Assembly: GCA_018657955.1 (NCBI GenBank)
Contig: JABHWD010000005.1
Span: 1-51,456, forward strand
DNA: 51,456 nucleotides
Direction: 5' to 3'
DNA from: Flavobacteriaceae bacterium
GTDB taxonomy: Bacteria > Bacteroidota > Bacteroidia > Flavobacteriales > Flavobacteriaceae
Below the pieces are notes generated by a model. That model did no database searches. It was not told where the DNA came from and saw only the letters and a program-made list of their open reading frames with translations. Positions within the stretch are counted from its first letter, which is position 1; every line of letters begins with the position of its first letter. The translations under genes and the position numbers were made by a program. Of this stretch, positions 36,341 through 46,359 are shown in pieces.

Positions 36341-37717
36341 TTAAACAAATTTAAAATGAGATGTGAAGTGTCTTAAATATTTTGGTTCTTTTACTATTTT
36401 TATTCCTTTTGCTTTTTTCTTCTCTTTCTTAATTTGCTCAAAAACCTCAATAACATAATCTATATGACTTTGCGTGTAAACTCTCCTTGGAATAGCTAAT
36501 CTAACTAGCTCCATTGGTGCAGGAATTAGTTCTTGGTTCTTTCCTTTTTTTCCAAACATTACTGATCCTATTTCTGAGCTTCGGATTCCCCCTTTTAAAT
36601 ATAAATTGCAAGCAAGTGATTGCCCTGGGTATTGGTCTACTGGAATATGACTATACAAAGATTTTGCGTCAATATAAACAGCATGTCCTCCTACAGGCAA
36701 CATTATTGGAATTCCCATTTGATCTAGCCTTTCTCCTAAATAAGTTGTACTTGCAATTCTATATTGTAAATAGTCTGGATCAAATACCTCCTCCAGTCCA
36801 ACGGCAATAGCCTCCATATCTCTTCCTGATATTCCTCCATAAGTAATAAACCCTTCAGTAATAATTAATTCATTTTTACATTGTTCCGTTAATTTATCGT
36901 TATTCAACGCTAGAAATCCTCCCATATTTACAATACCATCTTTTTTTGCACTCATTGTACATCCATCTGCTAAGGCAAACATTTTTTGAGCAATTTCTTT
37001 ATAGGTGTTGTTTTTATATGCTTTCTCTCGTTGCTTAATGAAATATGCATTTTCTGCAATTCTGCAAGCATCTATTATTAATGGAATATTATGTTTTTTA
37101 CAAATCTCACTAACCTTCTTTGCGTTTTTCATGCTTACTGGTTGACCGCCACCACTATTATTGGTTACAGTTAAAATTACGCCTGCTACATTTTCTTGGC
37201 CTCTTTCTTTAATTGTTGAAATAAGTTTTGACACATTCATGTTCCCCTTGAAAGGATGTTTTACTGAGGGTTTCTTTCCAATTTCAGTAGGACAATCTAT
37301 AGCTTCTGCATTGGAAAACTCAATATTAGCTCTAGTTGTATCAAAGTGAGTGTTGCTTATAAAAGTTTTTCCCTTTCCCCCAATACATCCATATAATATT
37401 CTTTCTGCAGCTCTTCCTTGATGTGTTGGCAATACATGCCTATATCCTGTTAAATCCTTTATAGTGGCCTCCATTTTTTTCCAACTTTTTGCCCCCGCAT
37501 AAGATTCATCTCCAATCATTATTCCTGCCCATTGTTTTGAGCTCATGGCTGCTGTTCCACTATCAGTAAGTAAATCAATAATAACATCTTCTGCTTTTAC
37601 TAAAAAAAGGTTGTGTTTAGCTTCTTTAAGGAATTTTTCTCTTTCCTTTTCAGTAGTCATTCTAATAGACTCTACCATTTTTACTCTAAAAGGCTCAATT
37701 ATAGTTTTATATTTCAT
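36341..37717 (-). CDS. tnaA: Tryptophanase (tyrosine phenol-lyase family)
   Basis: PLP enzyme of 458 residues that splits tryptophan to indole, pyruvate and ammonia. The PLP lysine lies in MSAKKDGIV (Lys259). Three positions that separate tryptophanase from tyrosine phenol-lyase all match tryptophanase: Asp126 (HFDTTR) where TPL has Thr124, Ile383 (SSEIGS) where TPL has Arg381, and His450 (LRHFTSH) where TPL has Phe448. No TnaC-like leader peptide with a conserved Trp was found upstream and no tnaB permease gene is adjacent. Indole production is therefore predicted but its control is unclear. Confidence 0.9.
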   Translation of the reverse strand: MKYKTIIEPFRVKMVESIRMTTEKEREKFLKEAKHNLFLVKAEDVIIDLLTDSGTAAMSSKQWAGIMIGDESYAGAKSWKKMEATIKDLTGYRHVLPTHQGRAAERILYGCIGGKGKTFISNTHFDTTRANIEFSNAEAIDCPTEIGKKPSVKHPFKGNMNVSKLISTIKERGQENVAGVILTVTNNSGGGQPVSMKNAKKVSEICKKHNIPLIIDACRIAENAYFIKQREKAYKNNTYKEIAQKMFALADGCTMSAKKDGIVNMGGFLALNNDKLTEQCKNELIITEGFITYGGISGRDMEAIAVGLEEVFDPDYLQYRIASTTYLGERLDQMGIPIMLPVGGHAVYIDAKSLYSHIPVDQYPGQSLACNLYLKGGIRSSEIGSVMFGKKGKNQELIPAPMELVRLAIPRRVYTQSHIDYVIEVFEQIKKEKKKAKGIKIVKEPKYLRHFTSHFKFV

Positions 37718-37801
37718 CTTCTTATAATATAAGTGGGGTTATTCTTGATAAAGTTATGAAAATTATAGAGAGATGGGATGAACTTGGAAAATATAATATT
37801 A

Positions 37802-37918
37802 TTAATCACCAGCCCACGGCGTGCCAAAAATACCAACACCTAATTCTGCCCAAATTAATAATAGAATAATTATAAAAAGCATAATTACTATCCTTCTTTT
37901 TGTAAATAATTTTCTCAT
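37802..37918 (-). CDS. Conserved-looking 38-residue membrane peptide
   Basis: Starts at ATG 37918. The peptide has a basic N-terminus (MRKLFTKRRIVIM), one hydrophobic helix of about 14 residues ending in Trp, and a C-terminal tail ELGVGIFGTPWAGD. The GIFGTPxAG ending looks like small proteins I recall from other flavobacteria, but I cannot name a family. It lies 15 nt downstream of the M1 peptidase gene on the same strand. The next in line is the tryptophanase gene, 84 nt away. Confidence 0.6.
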   Translation of the reverse strand: MRKLFTKRRIVIMLFIIILLLIWAELGVGIFGTPWAGD

Positions 37919-37933
37919 TGTTTTTCAATTGAT

Positions 37934-39613
37934 TTATAGTGGAGAAGATGTGGTGGTTTTCTTAAAATCTGCTCTCATCAGTACCCACGAATTAGGATCA
38001 AGTATAATATTTTCTGGCTCAGTCTCTATTTTGATTTTAAAAACAGTTGATTTTTCCTTTACTTGAACTAGTTCAATTTGTTGATGCTGTTCTCCTTTAA
38101 AATTGATTCCAAGTTCTATTGGCATTTCAAACAAGCTGCCGTCAGTTTGCACTTGGTTAAGGGTAATTAAAACTTGCTGTTCCTTATGGTCATATTTCCA
38201 ATTCCCAGAAAGTTCTAAGGCTCCAGGCTTATATAGCCATTGTTGAAAAAAGATAGTTAAATTCTGCCCTGATACTTCTTCCATTATCTTTTTAAAATCA
38301 TTGGTTGTGGCATTGAATTTCTGATATTTCTTATAATATATTTGAATTCCCTTCCAGAAATTTTCAGTCCCGACAACCCCTCGTAGCATGTGCAAAATCC
38401 AGCTTCCTTTTTGATACGTTTGTGAACTGGTAACATTTTTCATATTCTTCAAATTGTCATGAACAATGCGGTAATCAGGATTTTTTTCATAAAAAGTATT
38501 TACGCTTTCTTGGCTCGATTTAAGCCCTTCCAAAAAAATATCATGTCCGTATTCGTGTTCAATAAAAAGTAAAGTAAAATAGGTAGCAAACCCTTCGCTT
38601 AACCAAACATCATCCCAGTCATATTCGGTTACAGCATTACCAAACCATTGATGTGCAATTTCATGAATAACCACATTCCTCCATCTAATACTTCTATTCC
38701 CAGTAACTGAGTTATCTCCATATAAAATTGCAGATGCAGCTTCCATTCCCCCTCCAACACTATTGGATTGTATATTAGCTAATTTCTCATACAAAAAAGG
38801 CCCAACATAATTGCTGTAAAATTCTAACACCTTTTTTGTGGGCTCAGCAAAATCATAAAAACCAGCATCTCTATCTTGACGATATACCCAAGTTTCAATT
38901 GATTTACCATCAAATGTATCTACATATTGAACAGCAAAGTCAGCAGCGCCAAGCACAAACAACCATGAAGCAATTGGCACAGATTGTTTCCAATGCGTGA
39001 GTCGTTTTCCATTAGAAAGATTAGTTTCTTCAACTTTTAATCCGTTAGAAACTACTTGATAATGATTTGGAGCAGTTACTATAAATTCACACATGGCCTT
39101 ATCATAAGGATGATCGATAGTAGCAAGCCAATTCCGGGCTTTGTTTGGCCAATTATCACTAAAAAAAGTACGATCTCCATATTTATTCTTACCAATTTTA
39201 AGTCCACTAGAAGGAATTCCTTTATATACTATAACAAACTTGCTTGCTTGGTTAAGCAAAGAAGGAGAAGGAAGCTTTATGTTCAAAACATCATTTTCAT
39301 GACTATAACTCAATGCTTTTCCATTTGATGAAACACGACTCACAACCATGCCTTTATTATTTAGTTCTTTGGAAGCATTTACTAAATCCAATCTTAAATT
39401 TTTAACTCCAGTACCAAGAAAACGAACATCAATAGTTAGCTCGCAGATAATTTCATCAGTTTCATCGGATAGTTCAATTTCAAACGCATAGTTAATGGCA
39501 TCAATCTTTAGGTTTTTAGGATAATCATCTGTAAAGGGAAATACTGTAGCGTAGTTACTTGTAGCCATTAATAAACAAATCAGTGCTAGTATTCTATTTT
39601 TTAATGTTCTCAT
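37934..39613 (-). CDS. Secreted M1 family metallopeptidase
   Basis: Zinc aminopeptidase of 559 residues with a signal peptide (about 1-22). The zinc site is H317-E-I-A-H321 with the third ligand Glu340 in WLSEGF (HEXXH-X18-E). GGMEAAS at about 287-293 is the exopeptidase motif (GAMEN in classical members), binding the peptide N-terminus. It is shorter than aminopeptidase N since the C-terminal helical domain is absent. It probably trims peptides in the periplasm or outside, alongside the M24 enzyme encoded 32 nt upstream. Confidence 0.92.
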   Translation of the reverse strand: MRTLKNRILALICLLMATSNYATVFPFTDDYPKNLKIDAINYAFEIELSDETDEIICELTIDVRFLGTGVKNLRLDLVNASKELNNKGMVVSRVSSNGKALSYSHENDVLNIKLPSPSLLNQASKFVIVYKGIPSSGLKIGKNKYGDRTFFSDNWPNKARNWLATIDHPYDKAMCEFIVTAPNHYQVVSNGLKVEETNLSNGKRLTHWKQSVPIASWLFVLGAADFAVQYVDTFDGKSIETWVYRQDRDAGFYDFAEPTKKVLEFYSNYVGPFLYEKLANIQSNSVGGGMEAASAILYGDNSVTGNRSIRWRNVVIHEIAHQWFGNAVTEYDWDDVWLSEGFATYFTLLFIEHEYGHDIFLEGLKSSQESVNTFYEKNPDYRIVHDNLKNMKNVTSSQTYQKGSWILHMLRGVVGTENFWKGIQIYYKKYQKFNATTNDFKKIMEEVSGQNLTIFFQQWLYKPGALELSGNWKYDHKEQQVLITLNQVQTDGSLFEMPIELGINFKGEQHQQIELVQVKEKSTVFKIKIETEPENIILDPNSWVLMRADFKKTTTSSPL

Positions 39614-39645
39614 AATATTTAGATTGTGAAAAGTATAATTACAAA

Positions 39646-41100
39646 TTAATTTTTAAGAGGCAAGGATTTTACCGGACGAAATTCGGTCAACCCTATTTCT
39701 TTAATGGTTCGTTCTACATCTTCTATTTTTGATGGAACAAAATCACTCAGATTTTCAACACCAGTTTTTGTTACAACGGCAACATCTTCTATACGAATAT
39801 AGTGTCTCTCTTCTGGAATCCATATCATTGGGTCGATTGTAAAGACCATGCCTTCTTGTAATGTAACGCCATGAACTCTACCCACATCATGTACTGCCAT
39901 GCCCACTGGGTGTTGAAAATGACCTCGAAATGTGATTCCATTTTGTACGGCTTTTAAATGTGCTGGCTTCACAAAGGATTTGCCAATTAGGTATTCTTTC
40001 ATATCGACAGCAGCATTATTAAGTACTTCATTTGAAGTAATCCCCGGCTTGATATAACGGAATAAAGCATCTCTATAAGCCACAATAAATTTGTACAATG
40101 CGGCCTGTTTTTTATTAAATTTTCCGTTTACAGGCCAGATTCGCGTGACATCACTAGTGTAATAATGATAATCTGGCGCATAATCCATAAGCACTAAATC
40201 CCCGTCTTTCAACACGTCTGTTTTATGGAAATAATGCCCCATATAGGCATTTGTGCCTCCTCCAATAATGGAAGGGTATCCATCCCCTTGTGCGCCATGT
40301 TGATAGAAAATATACTTTGCAGCTGCGTCTAGTTGATATTCATAAACCCCAGGACTAGTAGACCTCATAGCTTCTATAATTGCCAAACCAGCTATTTCAG
40401 TTGCATTACGAATTATTTCAATTTCTTTTGGATTTTTTATCAATCGCATAGCATCTAAAATTGGCGAGAGATCTCGAATTTCAAATTGTGGAAATCGTTC
40501 CATTATCAATTTTTTAAATCGAGCCTCTCTAGTAGACTGCGAATCCCATGGATCAGAAGCTGCTCGAGCTTGTCCATGTAAAATTTCGTCTCGACTATCG
40601 TTCCCTATTTCTGCAGGACTCAGAGGAGTATATAAGTAAGGGGCTCCTCTATTTATCAATCCCGTACCTACTAAATCATTTGCTAAAGAACCATATCCTC
40701 GAACACGTTCTACTCCAGTAAGCTTCTTAACCAAATCAATGTCTTCAGCAGATAGTATTTTGCCTTGACTGCGCTCTCTTTCTTTATCTCTATTTGGTAA
40801 ATAAATAGTACTTGTTTTGGTCTTTCCATTTAGCAATAAATAGGCATGTTCTGCTTCTAATCCACACAAATAGTAAAATGTATTAGTCTGTCGAAATACT
40901 TTAAATCCTGCTATGCTTGCAGCGCCCTGAATCAAGGCAATAGAATTATTCCCTATAACTTCAAATATTTGTGATCTTCTCTCTTGAAAATCGACAATTG
41001 AAAAGTCAGTTTGATAATAATGTTTTTCCTGCGAAAAACTTGTTAGCTGTGTTGCAAATAATAAACATACAGTAAAAAATGATGCCTTTTTAAGTATCAT
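39646..41100 (-). CDS. Secreted M24 Xaa-Pro aminopeptidase
   Basis: 484 residues with a signal peptide (about 1-23, ending TSFSQ). An N-terminal creatinase-like domain precedes the pita-bread domain. Likely metal ligands are two Asp in MDYAPDYHYYTSDVTRIW, His in HFQHPVGMAVHDVG, and Glu in the segments TIDPMIWIPEER and RIEDVAVV. The family removes N-terminal residues before proline. Export is unusual compared with cytoplasmic PepP but common in Bacteroidota. It is upstream of the M1 peptidase gene in the same direction (32-nt gap), forming a likely peptide-degradation pair. Confidence 0.9.
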   Translation of the reverse strand: MILKKASFFTVCLLFATQLTSFSQEKHYYQTDFSIVDFQERRSQIFEVIGNNSIALIQGAASIAGFKVFRQTNTFYYLCGLEAEHAYLLLNGKTKTSTIYLPNRDKERERSQGKILSAEDIDLVKKLTGVERVRGYGSLANDLVGTGLINRGAPYLYTPLSPAEIGNDSRDEILHGQARAASDPWDSQSTREARFKKLIMERFPQFEIRDLSPILDAMRLIKNPKEIEIIRNATEIAGLAIIEAMRSTSPGVYEYQLDAAAKYIFYQHGAQGDGYPSIIGGGTNAYMGHYFHKTDVLKDGDLVLMDYAPDYHYYTSDVTRIWPVNGKFNKKQAALYKFIVAYRDALFRYIKPGITSNEVLNNAAVDMKEYLIGKSFVKPAHLKAVQNGITFRGHFQHPVGMAVHDVGRVHGVTLQEGMVFTIDPMIWIPEERHYIRIEDVAVVTKTGVENLSDFVPSKIEDVERTIKEIGLTEFRPVKSLPLKN

Positions 41101-41133
41101 AATGCATAATTTGGTTGGTTAATTTTAATCCTT

Positions 41134-41150
41134 TCTTGGTAAGCCCAAGA
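41134..41150. other. Weak hairpin between the TauE/SafE and M24 genes
   Basis: A perfect 6-bp stem, TCTTGG (41134-41139) and CCAAGA (41145-41150), with loop TAAGC. On the minus strand, the direction of transcription, it is not followed by a T-run, so termination is doubtful. Confidence 0.25.
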
Positions 41151-41206
41151 TTTATAACAATTTAAGGATAAATTTTAATTTATAACAACCAACTGTGAAG
41201 CCCTAT

Positions 41207-42067
41207 TCAATTTCTGCTATTTCTGGCTGATTTAAACATTACTAAAGAAGTGTAGATTATAACCACAATTACCACCCATCTAAGCGTATTGAGCGGCAAT
41301 GATTTTACCAGAAATGCAGCAATTAAAACAGCAATAATTCCCGGAATCGCCATAGATACAGAAGCTTTTCTGTTATAAGCACCTTCTTTAATGAATTTTG
41401 CAGATGCTGGTGGCATTAAAAAAGCACAAGAACCCATCATGATTGGGAATGCGACCAAAGGGGACATTCCTAAAGCATAAACTAAGGCCATACAGGGAGC
41501 ATACAAACCAATTCCTACGGTCATAAAGGCTCCAAGAATGAAGTTAGTTCCAACTGCTAAGGCTAATTTCCACCCGGTTAAGCCAATAGCTTCTCCTCCG
41601 CTTTGTATCCATTGCATTTGTCCAGATAACATAAAAAAAGCTGTAACTAGTAAAGCAAATCCCATGGTTAACTGAATTTTCCTTACAGACAGCTTTGCAA
41701 CTATTCCGGCGCCAAGAATAGCCCCTGCTGCTGCTGATAGCAACATAGATATTAGAGTAATGGGCTCTACTTCAACAATTTGAATAAAAATCAAGGCTTG
41801 GATTAAAACTGGAATTGTATTTGATACATTCAATGTCCCAGGTAAAACCCTGTCTTCTGTTTGTTTTGTGAATTTCAACAATGCCGTTTGTGGGGCAAAA
41901 GCACCGATACCAAGAACATCAAAAAAATTAACAACAAACCCTATTAAAGCTGTTTTTACAACGCTAACGTTTTCCAGAACTTTTCGATGTTTAATAACGT
42001 CTTTGCTTAAAACGTATATGAAAAATATTGATAATATAATAAGGGCAATCCAAATAGCTATAGTCAT
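41207..42067 (-). CDS. TauE/SafE family membrane transporter
   Basis: 286 residues with about eight membrane helices. Repeated segments such as GFVVNFFDVLGIGAFAPQTA and GTNFILGAFMTVGIGLYAPC are the duplicated half-motifs of this family. Members export sulfite, sulfoacetate or other small organic anions; the substrate here is unknown. It is cotranscribed with the serine dehydratase gene upstream (46-nt gap), which might point to a product of serine or cysteine catabolism. Confidence 0.85.
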   Translation of the reverse strand: MTIAIWIALIILSIFFIYVLSKDVIKHRKVLENVSVVKTALIGFVVNFFDVLGIGAFAPQTALLKFTKQTEDRVLPGTLNVSNTIPVLIQALIFIQIVEVEPITLISMLLSAAAGAILGAGIVAKLSVRKIQLTMGFALLVTAFFMLSGQMQWIQSGGEAIGLTGWKLALAVGTNFILGAFMTVGIGLYAPCMALVYALGMSPLVAFPIMMGSCAFLMPPASAKFIKEGAYNRKASVSMAIPGIIAVLIAAFLVKSLPLNTLRWVVIVVIIYTSLVMFKSARNSRN

Positions 42068-42113
42068 AATTCGGAGGATTCTAATAAAATTAATTCATAA
42101 ATCTATGTCTGAT

Positions 42114-43697
42114 TTAGGTGGTAACTATGGTGTTTTTTAGTGTCAGTTTTTCTTTTATAGCACAAGCAGTTTTTGTCATCGCAAGTCCGCCCTTTCCTGT
42201 ACATTTAACACAAGTAGGCATTTGTTTGCTAACTGAAGAAACCGTTTCAATAACTTCATTTAGAGGAATAAGTGCTTTATACCCAGCACAAGACATTGTT
42301 GCTGATGAAAGTGCATTTACAGCTGCACTTACATTTTTCCCTAAGCAAGGCGCTTCAACACGATCTGCTATAGGGTCACAAACTAATCCAATCATATTTT
42401 GAATTGCCATAGAGGCTGCATCAACACCCTGTCTAGCTGTCCCTCCAAATAATTGAACTATTCCGGCGGCGGCCATGCCTGCTGACGCTCCACATTCAAC
42501 TTGACATCCATGTTCCTCAGCAGAGAACCCTGGACCCATTGCAAAATATACTCCAATAATTCCCGTAGCAAAATATGCTTTAATCAATTCGTCATGAGTT
42601 GCATTTATATCATCTGCTACTGCCTTCAATACTCCCCCTACAACACCACAAGAACCAGCTGTCGGGTTTGCAACAACAACTTCCATAGCACTTTTCGATT
42701 CCATAATTGCCGACACATTTGCTATAATTTGATTAATAATAGAATTTTGTAGAATTTTATTTTGCTTTTTTGCACTATTGATTAAATGGGATTGTTGCGG
42801 CAAAATTCGATCTTCATAGGTCGTTCCTTCTAAACCTGTTTTAATACTATTCTCTATAATGCTAACAAGGTTCTTCATTCTATCGATGACGGCAGAATCT
42901 TCTAATCCACTCTGGCATTGTTCATAAATTAATCCCAGTGCTCCCAAATCAAGATTTTCTTTTTCAGCAAATTCTAAAAGTGATGCAACCGAAGTAAATG
43001 GCAGCTCCGATTCGTTACCTGCAACAATTGGCAGTACCGGTTTTGTAATAATCAATTCATCAAAGCTCGCTATACCTTTCAATTTTTTAATTGTTTCGTC
43101 AGAAACTTCTTTTGAGAACTTTATATTTATCAGTCGTCTATCGCTATTAAAGGATTCAACAATAGATTTGCTTTGTGGGAACATAGATTTAAGCTCTTCT
43201 AAAGTCGTTTCTTTTGAACTATTAAAAAGATATACCTCATAAAAATCTCCGCAAATTTTAACTTCAAAGCCATCAATATCTTGAATTTCGAAAGATCCTC
43301 CTCCTATTGATATAGCCACTACTTGAATGTTTTTTCCGTTAATGCCTTCCAAGAATAAGCGAAACGTATTTACATGATTTGTTTTAAATGAATTTATTTC
43401 ATAATGTATTGAAATACCCAGCTCATTGGCAACTAGTTCGGTATTTTTCATTCGATCATCAGTCATTTCTAAACCCAACAACCCTCCCTCTATTCCAAGC
43501 GATGTCCCTTGTCCTTTATAGTTAGACGCCCACGCACCATCCTTGTCAAAGTCAATAATCGCTTTTTTAAGAGGTTCATTTAAAATGTCCATACAAATTT
43601 TAGCAGCACGCCATGACGCAGCTGTATGTGAGCTTGATGGGCCTCGCATGATTGGCCCAATGACATCATTAAAAATTCCCGGTCTTTTTTCCATCAT
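42114..43697 (-). CDS. L-serine ammonia-lyase, iron-sulfur type, single chain
   Basis: Converts L-serine to pyruvate and ammonia. The 527-residue protein is a fusion of beta and alpha parts. The N-terminal half has IGPIMRGPSSSHTAASWRAA, the C-terminal half has NPTAGSCGVVGG, CQVECGASAGMAAAG, and PTCVKCTGKGGLAMTKTACA near the end. These cysteines supply the [4Fe-4S] cluster that acts as Lewis acid. The fusion order beta-alpha matches E. coli SdaA/SdaB, but the central linker (about 170-280) is longer. With tryptophanase and two secreted peptidases nearby, amino acid use as carbon source is suggested. Confidence 0.92.
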   Translation of the reverse strand: MMEKRPGIFNDVIGPIMRGPSSSHTAASWRAAKICMDILNEPLKKAIIDFDKDGAWASNYKGQGTSLGIEGGLLGLEMTDDRMKNTELVANELGISIHYEINSFKTNHVNTFRLFLEGINGKNIQVVAISIGGGSFEIQDIDGFEVKICGDFYEVYLFNSSKETTLEELKSMFPQSKSIVESFNSDRRLINIKFSKEVSDETIKKLKGIASFDELIITKPVLPIVAGNESELPFTSVASLLEFAEKENLDLGALGLIYEQCQSGLEDSAVIDRMKNLVSIIENSIKTGLEGTTYEDRILPQQSHLINSAKKQNKILQNSIINQIIANVSAIMESKSAMEVVVANPTAGSCGVVGGVLKAVADDINATHDELIKAYFATGIIGVYFAMGPGFSAEEHGCQVECGASAGMAAAGIVQLFGGTARQGVDAASMAIQNMIGLVCDPIADRVEAPCLGKNVSAAVNALSSATMSCAGYKALIPLNEVIETVSSVSKQMPTCVKCTGKGGLAMTKTACAIKEKLTLKNTIVTT

Positions 43698-43728
43698 CTA
43701 TGCTTTTAAATTAACGATACTGCTATTA

Positions 43729-46353
43729 CTACTCAATCACTGAAAGTTTCTTTTTTAAAATTCCTTCAGAACTTTCAAGTAGTAAATTATACTCTCCTTT
43801 GTCTAAATATTTTTTATAATGAATATAATAAGGCAAGTTACTGATTTCTTCCCTTATAGTAAGGTCCCATCTATATTGATTAAGCCCCTTTCTGCCCTTT
43901 ATCGACTTCGTCCAAATAAGTGAATCAGTTGTGTTTGTTATTCTTAAAATAATATTTTCTGTCTTATTTAACCAAAAGGTAATTGGAAGCTTTTGTACTG
44001 ATTTTTTATCTACATCTTTATGTGTATCTCTTAAATCCGGATATTTTGCTGATTCAACTTCATAAAGATAATTTGATGTGTCCTTTGTTGTAATCTGATG
44101 ATAAAATGGCTTAAGATTTGTTTTATAAATACCGCGCCCATGAGTTGCAATAATCATGTCTTTTGATTTTGTTTCAATAGCTATATCTGCAATACTAATA
44201 TCGGGCAATGCTACTCCAAAATAAGACCAATTTTCACCTCTGTTTGTCGAAACATACACGCCTCGATAAGTGCCAGCATATAATATATTTTCAAAATCTG
44301 GGTCTTCAACAATTGTTTTTATAGGGTGGTTCGGTAAATTATTAGTTATCGATTTCCAATGCACTCCATAATCTTCCGACACATATAAATATGCTCCAAA
44401 ATCGTCATAATTTAACCCCGTCATTTGAATATATAACCTTTCTTTTTTGTGTTGGGAAGGGTAAATACTTCTAATATATTGGTCCGACAGACCTTGAGAA
44501 ATATTTTTCCAGTTTTCACCTCCATTTTTAGTGTACCACATGGTTCCTCTGTCTGTACCCATATACATAGTTCCTTCTTCAAAATAAGACTCTGCTAATG
44601 CCCCCGCAGCCGTTTCTGTTTTTGAATGATCCCGTTCTTTAATAAGGTCTGGGCTTATAACTGTCCAGTTATCTCCTCGATCTTTACTTCTCATAACATA
44701 ATTTCCGGCCATATAAACCGTATTAGAATCAAAATGAGATAACATATAAGGCGTGATAAAATTATATTGGATTTTGATGTTGTCTTCTTTTTGAAATTTT
44801 GGCCTTATATCTACAGATTTTCCCGTATTAATGTTTCTACGAAGTGCCCCTCCGTTTTGCATGCTGAAATAAACGGTATTTTCATCATTTGGATCTACAA
44901 GTGTAATACAGCCATCACCTCCACTCCAAGCATCAATCCATAAATATTCCCAAGGATCATCAAACTCTGAATTATATTCTTGAGCGAAACCATAAACCGT
45001 AGCATCATCTTGAGTACCACCATAAATATGGTAAGGGTCTTGGTTATCTATCTCAATGTCGTAAAACTCTCCAGCAGAAATATTATTTAAATGTAGCCAT
45101 GATTTTCCTCCATCATAACTATGATAAACACCACCATCATTTCCAAGAAGTAGTTCTTTTGGATTAGACGGGTTTATCCACATCTCACAATGATCTAGAT
45201 GAAGTGTTTGTGCCGGACTAGGTGTTAAGTGGGTGATTTGACCTCCAATATTCTTGAATGTTTTACCGCCATCTATACTATGAATTAATCGCACTCCCAA
45301 ACCATAAATTTCTTCATCGTTTTGAGGGTTAACATACATATCCATAAAATACCATCCGATTACAGATAATGATTTAATGTTTTCTTTATGTGTTTTTTTC
45401 CAATTTTTTCCTCCATTTGTTGTTTTATACACTTCGCCAGTTCCTTGTCCATTTCTTTGATTGCGCTGATCGATAAATATATATGCCTTATCTTTATCTT
45501 GATATGAGGCTGCAATTCCTATACGCCCTGTATTTTTGTTAATAGTTACTCCATTTGTTATTTTATTCCATATAAGGCCTGCATCTTCACTTTTATAAAC
45601 TGCGCTTTTTTTGCCGTTTACATTTGGGTAATTTTCCCAAGTTGTAGCATACACAATTTTAGGATTTGCCCGAGAAAAAACAATGTCATTCGCGCCAGTA
45701 TTTTCATCAATGAATAAAACATGATTCCATGATTTTCCGCCATCATCTGTTCTGAAAATTCCTCGATTCTCGTTAGAAGACCAAAAATGTCCTTGTGCTG
45801 CTACCAGAACGATATCTGGATTATTAGGATGAACCACAATTTCGCCAATATGCCATGTATCGTTAAGACCTATATGCTCCCAAGTGTCTCCGCCATTATT
45901 GGAACGGTACACTCCTGTTCCTGGCATGGTAAAATTTCTAGCTTTTTTAAGGTTTTCTCCTGTTGCTACATAAATAATCTCAGTATTTGATGGCGCTAAG
46001 GCTATGTCTCCAATCCCTAACGAAGGCATGTTTTCGAATATGGGTTTCCAATTTAATCCATTATTAATAGTTTTCCATAAACCTCCTGAACCAAAAGCTG
46101 CATAGATTGTTCCGGGGGTATTGGGGTCCGACTGAATTGCTTCTACTCGAGCTCCGTTTAGAGTTGGCCCTAGGTGTATCCATTCAAGACCATAGGGTGA
46201 TGTCGATTTCAAATCTGTATGCTCTTGATAAGAATATATTAAAGGAGATATTGGTTGATTTTGTGATATTAATAAATTATTAAGTGCACTAGAAAAAATA
46301 ATTATAAAAATTATATTAGGATGTTTAAATATAAAAAGGGAAGGTATATTCAT
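43729..46353 (-). CDS. Secreted BNR/VPS10-like beta-propeller protein (874 aa)
   Basis: A hydrophobic N-terminal signal (about 10-30) is followed by many Asp-box units of the form D-G-G-K-x-W (for example NGGDTWEHIG, DGGKSWNHVL, DAGLIWNKIT, NGGKNWKKT), giving a double propeller over about 50-730. The last 120 residues form a beta-rich tail. No catalytic residues of a true sialidase are evident, so the name sialidase should be avoided. It is related to the 1043-residue protein encoded at 47178-50309. Two tiny membrane-protein genes lie directly upstream on the same strand, the closer ending 6 nt before this ATG. Confidence 0.85.
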   Translation of the reverse strand: MNIPSLFIFKHPNIIFIIIFSSALNNLLISQNQPISPLIYSYQEHTDLKSTSPYGLEWIHLGPTLNGARVEAIQSDPNTPGTIYAAFGSGGLWKTINNGLNWKPIFENMPSLGIGDIALAPSNTEIIYVATGENLKKARNFTMPGTGVYRSNNGGDTWEHIGLNDTWHIGEIVVHPNNPDIVLVAAQGHFWSSNENRGIFRTDDGGKSWNHVLFIDENTGANDIVFSRANPKIVYATTWENYPNVNGKKSAVYKSEDAGLIWNKITNGVTINKNTGRIGIAASYQDKDKAYIFIDQRNQRNGQGTGEVYKTTNGGKNWKKTHKENIKSLSVIGWYFMDMYVNPQNDEEIYGLGVRLIHSIDGGKTFKNIGGQITHLTPSPAQTLHLDHCEMWINPSNPKELLLGNDGGVYHSYDGGKSWLHLNNISAGEFYDIEIDNQDPYHIYGGTQDDATVYGFAQEYNSEFDDPWEYLWIDAWSGGDGCITLVDPNDENTVYFSMQNGGALRRNINTGKSVDIRPKFQKEDNIKIQYNFITPYMLSHFDSNTVYMAGNYVMRSKDRGDNWTVISPDLIKERDHSKTETAAGALAESYFEEGTMYMGTDRGTMWYTKNGGENWKNISQGLSDQYIRSIYPSQHKKERLYIQMTGLNYDDFGAYLYVSEDYGVHWKSITNNLPNHPIKTIVEDPDFENILYAGTYRGVYVSTNRGENWSYFGVALPDISIADIAIETKSKDMIIATHGRGIYKTNLKPFYHQITTKDTSNYLYEVESAKYPDLRDTHKDVDKKSVQKLPITFWLNKTENIILRITNTTDSLIWTKSIKGRKGLNQYRWDLTIREEISNLPYYIHYKKYLDKGEYNLLLESSEGILKKKLSVIE

Positions 46354-46359
46354 TTTAGC

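Noticed and set aside
42118-42402. 94-codon open frame on the plus strand
   Set aside because: Antisense to the conserved C-terminal half of L-serine dehydratase; no family match or start signal.
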